Shown here: piece after piece, positions 50,401 to 58,605 of the stretch
Layout: each line of letters opens with the position of its first letter
Numbering within the stretch: position 1 is the stretch's first letter
DNA from: Linyphia triangularis
Lineage: Eukaryota > Arthropoda > Arachnida > Araneae > Linyphiidae
Direction of reading: 5' to 3'
NCBI GenBank assembly: GCA_963978545.1
Contig: OZ021728.1
Coordinates: 1,054,001 to 1,118,000, forward strand
Length of the DNA: 64,000 bases
Notes under the pieces: generated by a model
The model's input: only the letters and a program-made list of their open reading frames with translations
Told to the model about the DNA's origin: nothing
Database searches by the model: none
Position numbers and translations under genes: made by a program

Positions 50401-53400
50401 TCAAATCCAAACGATCACTAGGGTTGCTTTAAAACCAAGTGCCAGGTTCGCCACATTCGGCGATAAATCTCTGACTTTTCGCCGCCAATCCAGCAGACAC
50501 TGAACAGTAAATCTGAATCAACAAAAGACTGCAAACAGGGATAAAAAGAAAATACTTAAAGAAATTGGAACAGTTAAAAATGTTGGAAGCAAAAGACTCA
50601 TGATTGCAAATAATGTAATTAATAAAACTTGATTTAGGGATGGAATATTGAGGCAATAACGGGGGGGGGGGGGGGTTCACGTATTCAGGATCTGGCGATT
50701 TTTTTTTTTTTTTAAGGTGTGTTTTCTATTCTGTTAAATTCAATATAACGAGTATATAAAAGTATAACGAGTTAATTTTGAAGTTCAGTAGCAACTGTGT
50801 GCAGTTATTTGATGTTTTATATTGTCCTATATTTTTGTTTGAAAAAATCCTATATATTCTTATTTTGTCACTTTGACCCCTGCAATCATGGAACCTGCTT
50901 ACTGTGCATTTTGCTTGCACCGGTATGGCAATTTTTGCCAATTGTTGGTTTAATTGTTGGTTGGCCGTTATACTGATATTTACATTGGAGTAGTTTTAAT
51001 TTTCACTTAGGTTTAAGCCGTTTTAACTGAAGCTATTGGCGAGATTTGCAATGTCATTTTAGTTTCATTCTCCTGGACTTCCGCTGATGTGAAAGTTGCA
51101 ATGTCCGTGATTAATGTGTGTGTGAGGATCGTTTTCACCATTTGGTTTGAGTCAATACTGAATTATTAGAATTTTAATTTAATTTTGTGCCAGAAATTAA
51201 TCCCAATTGCCAAATTTTACTGTGTATCCTTATTTAAAATTATAATCTTAACTGCTGTTGAATGTAAAATTGTTTATTTTAACATGAAATACAATTTTAC
51301 ATTTTAACTATAGATATAAGTAATAGTTTAAAAGTTAAAGCAATTTTTTTTATTTATAATATTATAAAATTAATTGTATTATGAAATTTTTTTCATTTTG
51401 TAAAATTTTTGCCTGGGTACTGTGCCTTAACAGTGGCAACAGCTGAACTTCAGCAAAAAAGAATACTGCAAGTGATTAAATTGAACAATTTGGACAACGA
51501 AATTATGCAAACTGAAAATGGTGTAACTCCCCTAATTCCATCTGCAATTGAAGGCAGTTTTTTTAAATACACAAATTGATGTATAATATTTTTACCAATT
51601 TTATTTGAGGCATAAAATATGAAAAATTCACATGTTCTTTTATTTGAAAGTTATAGTATATGTATATGTTGTTGATGACTTAATCAGGGGGAAAATTGGA
51701 TATTACAGGGAAATATCAGGGGATTTCAAAATAGCTTTTTTGCGGACACTCTGTCCCAAAAAAGGTCCTTGAATTTTCATAAAAAGGTCCTTGAAAGTCC
51801 TTGAATTTTCTTCTTCAATAAGAGTGGGAACCCTGTAAGTTGATTCTCTTCTTGCAAGATTTAACCACTTTTTTTATGTCTGCTTTCCTGGGCACATGTG
51901 TAAACAAATTTTCTGGAGTTTTAATTGAAGTACTTGTACAGTGGGGTACTGCATAATACCGATGAGACATTTCTTGGAACGAAATCAAAAGAAAAACACA
52001 TTTCGCTCTGGAAATTCACTCGCGATTGCGATGTTGTTTATGCAAGATTGACGTCACACATTCAGATGAGTTTTTGAGCAGCGTCTACGGGGCTTCTACT
52101 TGCATTTTAAAATGCAATTTTTAGCGTTTTGCTGCATTATTTTGAAAAAAGAAAAAATACGTGTCTTTTATTTTGTGCATACCTTTTATTTAAAACATAT
52201 TTTGAAAATTTGTCAAATACCTATTTGCTTGGAAATATATTAGACTGAGAGGCGAGTGCAATTTTTGGATCCCATCAAACATCATTCTGAATTTTTTATA
52301 GAAATTGGAGAAAAGTGAGTAGATTACGAATCCACTGGTCTGCCGTATCAAAAATGGCCGAAACTGGTCAAAAATCGACTTGGAATGAGTTGAACTAAAA
52401 CCTGATTACCAAATATGTCATAACTTGCCAAAAAGAGAACACACTTTTTAGTCTGGCAACCCACTGCATTTTGATTTTCAGTGAGAAAAAGCGCAAACGA
52501 TTTCTTATCTCTGGCTCGGAAAACTTGGTATCTTTTAAAAGTAAGCCAAATTGGCGACATCAGTTACGTCATCAATAACTGTTATCCAGTCTTTATCACC
52601 TGGCATAGCTCTACTGACTTCATTATTCTTGAAAAACCCATGAATATTTTCAACCATTTCTCTCGAAAGACTTTTTTCTAATTTAGGGTCAAGACGTTTC
52701 AAAATTCCATTTTCTTTAAGTAGATCTTTTTTATCGCCATACCTTGTAGTTTAAGCCTTATAGACTGAGAGGCGACTGCAATTTTTGGACCCCATCGAAC
52801 ATCATTCTGATTTTTTTTATAGAAATTAGAGAAAAGTGAGTAGATTACGAATCCACTGGTCTGCCGTGGCAAAAATGGCCGAAACTGGTCAAAAATCGAC
52901 TTTTGATATGTTGAACTAAATCCAATTGCCAAATGCGCCATAACTTGCCAAATAATGAGCATTTTTTTTATTTAACATTTAGTAACCTTAGGTAATCTTT
53001 ACTCTTTAATTTTCAATTAAGAAGGTTGCAGACGATTCGGATGTGTGGCTATGGCTTACTTTCATCTTTCACAAATGAGACAAATTAGCAAGAAACATTA
53101 TGTCACTGATGACGTAACTGATGTCGCCAATTTGGCTTACTTTTAAGTGATACAAGTTTTCCGAGCCATAGATCAGAAATCGTTTGCTCTTTTTCTCATT
53201 GAAAATCAAAATGCAGTGGGTTGCCAGACGAAAAAGTTTGCTCTCTTTTTGGCAAGTTATAACATATTTGGCAATCGGATTTTAGTTCAACTCATTCCTA
53301 GTTGATTTTTGATCAGTTTTGGCTATTTTTGCTACGGCAGACCAGTGGATTCGTAATCTATTCACTTTTCTCCAATTTCTATAAAAAAATTCAGAATGAT

Positions 53401-56400
53401 GTTTGATGGGGTCCAAAAATTGCACTCGCCTCACGGACTATATCTTTTCGGCAGAAAGATCCATCCTACAGTGTATTCAGTGAGCTTAGGGTTTGTTGTT
53501 TTGTAGTATAGTGCTAAATTGTTTATTATTGTCTTGCTATTGTGTTTAAAAATGGAATCAATGGGATCATAATAATCCAATTTTTCTTTGGGTGATATAT
53601 GTCTTTATTTGAAATTTTTGCTGAAATGCTTTTGCAAAAATTTTGGGATTTACAACCTCAATTTTTTTTATATACATTTTTCTTTTATATTAAGACGTTT
53701 TTTGCAGTAGTATAAATATAGATTTCAACATTAAAAAATTGGTTCAATTGGGTGGAAAACATATCAATGTATACCTCTGTTTTTGTTACTGTTTAACCCA
53801 TTAACGACGGTTGGCAAGAAAAATTGCCAATCGATTTTTTCCCCCCTTTGATAATAAATTGTGATTGTTTTTCCACTTTATGTTTTTTAAAAGTCATAAA
53901 TATATAATTTTCCAAAAAATCTGAAAAATTCAAAATATACTTAAATGAGTGACCACAGAACCAGGGAAACATTGGGGAATTTTGAAAAAATTAATGTAAA
54001 TAAAGGACATTTTGTATTTTTGTTCAGACACATTTTCGCGTAAATCCGTATTTTGGTGCTATTTACCTAAGATTTGTGGTGGTAATGGTTAATGTTACGG
54101 AGTAATTTAAACTTTTCATTACCACCAAAAATATTTTTAAAAATTGGCATATTATTTCTTTAGCATACATGTTCTCTTTGAGCAGGGTGTCTACACTTTA
54201 GGGTAATCCAAAAAAGTTATATTTTTAATGGTGCTACCCGCTTAATTTGTTCCTTTTATATAAAAAATAAATATTGTCAATATCAAAGGTCAAACAATTT
54301 TAACCTTTCTTTAATTTGGACCACCCTACTACATATCTTAGAAAAATTGTAGAAGTTGGTCATAAAATCAAAGAATTTTTTAGAAATCTGTTTCGGGGAA
54401 CTTTTTTTTTCTTGAATATTGTGGCCACCCTAAATAAACAACTGTTTAAAGTAAAATATACTTTTATAAAAAAAAAGCACGTTCAATTCTGGTTTATTCC
54501 TTTGTAGGTCAAAATGGCACAAAAAGGCGAGTTAATCTTCCTGAAGGTATGAAAAAATCCCATTTTCTTTTTTCCCTATTAAGTTTTTTGTTGCATGAAC
54601 ACATCTATCAATTCCAATATGATTTCCAGACTCGCTACCTCTCAACTGATGCTCCGATTTCAGCTTTTTTTTTACCGAAATTTCAGTACTTTGAATGGAA
54701 CTTTAGATTAGAATAGAACTTTTATTAATTTGAAATTTGTTTGGTTTGCATCGCTGAAGTTAGGCTTTTTTTTTTTATAGAACCTGTACTATGTCTGGTT
54801 TTTAGAAAGTAAATAAGCTGATTTCATACATGCAACTTTTTTCATTTTTATAGTGACACTGCATTATTGATTTCTTCTGTTTTAATGAATGGTTTCATCA
54901 TCAAGTGAATATGATGTGCTCGTAGCTGAAGAGCAATTCTAATGTTTAAAATTCTGGCATAGATGGTTTTGTCTCATCAGGGTTCCCACGGTCATTGAAA
55001 GTGCTTAATATTTCTGAACCTGTTTTCAAGGCCTTGAAAATGCTTAAAGGTCCTTAATTTTTGTGTATGTTGTCCAACGGAAAAATGTACAAGAATGCAT
55101 CTCAGACTTGCTATCTGCCACTTATCCGCACTGTATCAGAATTTTCTAACGTATTTGTATTTTTTCATGCGCCAACTTGTAACTGTTTAGGTAGAATATA
55201 CTTTATAAAAAATTTATATATATAGTCATGATGCCTGAAAGCAAATTTTTAAAGGTCCTTAAAAACATTAATTAGGTCCTGAAAAGTCAGTGATTTTCAT
55301 TCTGTGATTTGAGTGGGCTCATTGATGCCAACAAGTTGTATGTCAAGGTTTTTTTTTCCTTCAAAAACCTTTTGGTATTTTTAAATCCTTTATATGTGTG
55401 GGTGTATGTTGATGGCAGTCAAATCAGCAGAGGCCTAATTAATCCTTTTGCGTCATCCAAATGGGCTGAAACTTGGCAGATAGATTTGAAGTTCATGACA
55501 ATGCATTCTATCAAATTTTGATGGCTGTCACTAAAAGGTCACTTTTACTTGTTACTAATAAGCTAACTTGCTGTCATCCAATTGCTCTAGAATAACATTT
55601 AACTGACCATTGAAGAAACTCTTTCCTGTTGCCAAAATTTTTTAATCTATAAATAATTATAATATTTTAATCAGAATAAGTAAAAGATATTTGGATGTGA
55701 GTGCATAACTTCACGTTCATTTTTAATAGATAATGTAGTTTGCAGCAAATTTTACCGGTAGAAATGTTTTTGATTTTTAAAATTAGATGCAAACACCAAG
55801 CACACGCTGACAACAGAATCAGCACTATGTTAATGAATATAAAAAATTGGCAATGCATCTAAAGGATTTATATTAAAAAACTTTGTTTTTATGAGTTGTA
55901 TTAGTCTTCTTGTTGCTCGGTTCAGTATTGTTTGTCACTTGGCATTTGCTATCGTCCATTTTGAGCTGAAACAGCTGATAAATTGATTGTTGATGAGTCT
56001 AAGAAAAGTTAGTGCATTGCACAGAATGAAGGGGTTTTTTTCAGAGTGATCAAACACCCTGAAAAGTCGGTGTCGGCTCAAAATCGCTACAATAAGCTTC
56101 AGCCATGTAAAAGTTGGCAATGCATAAAAAGAATTTATAGTAAAAGCTTTGTTTTAGTTAATTGTTTTTCTTTCTATTTCCCTCTGTTTAAATTAATTTA
56201 GATTGTACCCTATTTTTCTATTTTTTAAAACTCGTAACAAAAAAAAATAATTGTCGACTGGATTACCAATTTAATAAGTGGTTAGATGTATTATTTAAAA
56301 AAAAAAGTTGTTTATTTGCATTTCAAACTTGTGCATAAACGCTGAACTTTTTGAATAATATTGTATGACATATTTTGGAAAATGCTGGATGTATTTAAAT

Positions 56401-58573
56401 ATATTTTTTGTAATTAGAATTGTTTTCTCATTATCTCTTTTTTTTCTAATTTCGAACAATTTTTTTCCGTGTTTAGTTTTACCACAGGAGAGTGATCCCG
56501 AAAGTGAAATTGAGGTCATAGAAGAAGAACGTAAGTATACTGTAATTTTTATATGATACTGAATGGAAAGTTTCATCTAAACAGAAATGTGCTTCACAAT
56601 TCCCCCATTTTAATAATTTTTCATTGGGAGTTTTCAAAATTTGAAAAAAAAGCAAACTAATTTACCAATCTCTCGTAACAAAAATGCTGAGTGTTTTATA
56701 TATTTTTAAAATTTTCTAATAGATGCTCTAAATTCTTCTGCAAAAATGGAAATGTCGTGAAAAGTTATGAACTTGGACATCTGGTAAATTTTGTCATGGA
56801 AAGATTTTGAGTAAAAAATCACCATAAGTCATAAAAAAACAGTGAATTTCATGTTTTCCTTAGCATTTCAGTAAAATCATGTGGCTATGATGTCATAAAC
56901 AGCAACTTCTTTATAACGTTTTAATATAAACAAAGCTCGAAGTGAAATACTAATGAAATTATTTCTGTAACAGAAACTGAAAAAAGCTAAATGATATTTT
57001 TTAATGAATAGAGATACTTTTTCTTACTTACGTTAAATGGTACTTTTTGTTAAAACTTTTAATAGGTATATGTAAAAACAGCTAGTGATTTATTCATTCC
57101 ATAGGTTAGTATTTGAACAACAAATAATTTGCATTGAATTTAATATAAATAAGACACTTTAATGTCAGGGTTCTCACAGTCATTGAAAGTCATTAAAAGT
57201 GCTTAATATTTTTTAATCTGTTTTCAAGGCCTTGAAAGTACTTGAAAATGCTTAGAGGTGCTTAAAAGTCCTTGAAAATGTTTAGAGGTCCTTAAAAGTC
57301 CTTAATTTTTGTGTTTGTTGACCAACTTCAAAAATGCAACTCAGACTTGCTATCCCCGCGTGTCCGCCACTTATCCTCACTATATCGAAATTTTTTGACA
57401 TATTTGTATTACACATGCGCCAACTTGTAACTGTTTTGGTAGAATATACTTTCTAAAAAATTTTTTATATGGACATGATGCCTGAAAACAAATTTTTAAA
57501 GGTCCTTAAAAACATTAATTAGGTCATTGAAAAGTCAGTGATTTTCATTCTGTGATTTGAGTGGGAACCCTAAAAGCGTATTTTCTCAAAAGTTTAGAAA
57601 AGTCACTATGTCCCCTTTGCTTCTCAATCCCTCAATTCTCATTGGTGAAAAAAATTCAAAATATAAGAACTGAAATGAACTGATTTAATTAGCTTCTGTT
57701 TAGATTTTGATTCTTTCCCCTTTAACACCGTGCGCTGCTGTTTTTCTTTAGGAAGAAACTTTTTTGAAATGAAGTGAACAGATGTTTTGTTTATTGTAAT
57801 CTGTGCTGCGGGTCGACAAAATTCTGTATCTTAATAGAAATTTTTTGGATTATAAACCTGATATCAGTGACCTCGAAGGGATTAATAAACAAGTTTCTTT
57901 GGGAATGGTTAAATAAAGATGATTTCACGAAAGAAAAAATCTCGATTTGATACAAAAAAGTCAATGGCTTCTAGCATAAATTATGGAATGAAACTATAAT
58001 ATCCTTTAATTCATTTGGTAATTATTTCCCTTTGTCTTTTATTAGCTGTTGTCCAAACACCGATCAAGAGGGCTGGACGAGGAAGGAAATCGATCGCCAA
58101 TACCCCCGCATCAGCGAAGAAAGAAACTGGTATCGTATCTTCTGTCTTTGTAAACTGACTGTTGCTGTTTTAATTGAACAGTCATTCTTCCTTAAAGATT
58201 TTCAAAATTAGGAATATTTTCCTTAAAAAAAAAAATCTGGTTTGAAATTGAAATTAAGTGTTTCACTATACTGAGAGAGTTTGATAGCTACAACAACTAC
58301 TTCATTTGTTTCAATTTAAAACTGAGTGGCTACATTACCTGAAAATCCGGAAAATGCAGTGGTTGCATTTTCCTATAAATTCCTAATATTCCTTTAAATT
58401 TGTGTTTTTCCCTAAACTTATACTTAAATTTTTTGATAATTCTTTAAAAAAAATTATAAACTCAAAATTTCCCCGATTTTCATGCAAATTACAAGAAAAA
58501 ACTCAGATAATCTTTCAGAAGAGAACATCTTAAGATTTTAATTATTAAAATTTTTAAAAATTATCTTTTTTTT

Positions 58574-58605
<32 letters not shown>

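Larger units (their letters stand above)
46502..51753. mobile_element. Nested element bounded by CAGGGTGTCCAC / GCGGACACTCTG
   Basis: The left end is 'cagggtgtccacagatcgga', then 'aagtcagggaattc'. The right end is 'aggggatttcaaaatagc' with 'tgcggacactctg'. It sits directly inside the outer termini. I see no target duplication ('tcctt' against 'tccca'), so the two TIR layers could also be one compound terminus. Confidence 0.55.
46312..51835. mobile_element. 5.5-kb composite bounded by CAGGGTTCCCAC ends with 5-bp duplication
   Basis: 'taagt' at 46307-46311 is repeated at 51836-51840. The left end is 'cagggttcccacggtccttg', followed by repeated 'ggtccttgaaagtccttgaa'. The right end has the inverse order and closes with 'gagtgggaaccctg'. 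A second TIR pair lies inside (46502/51753), and two hAT-like elements are nested deeper. No transposase can be recognised. Confidence 0.78.
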
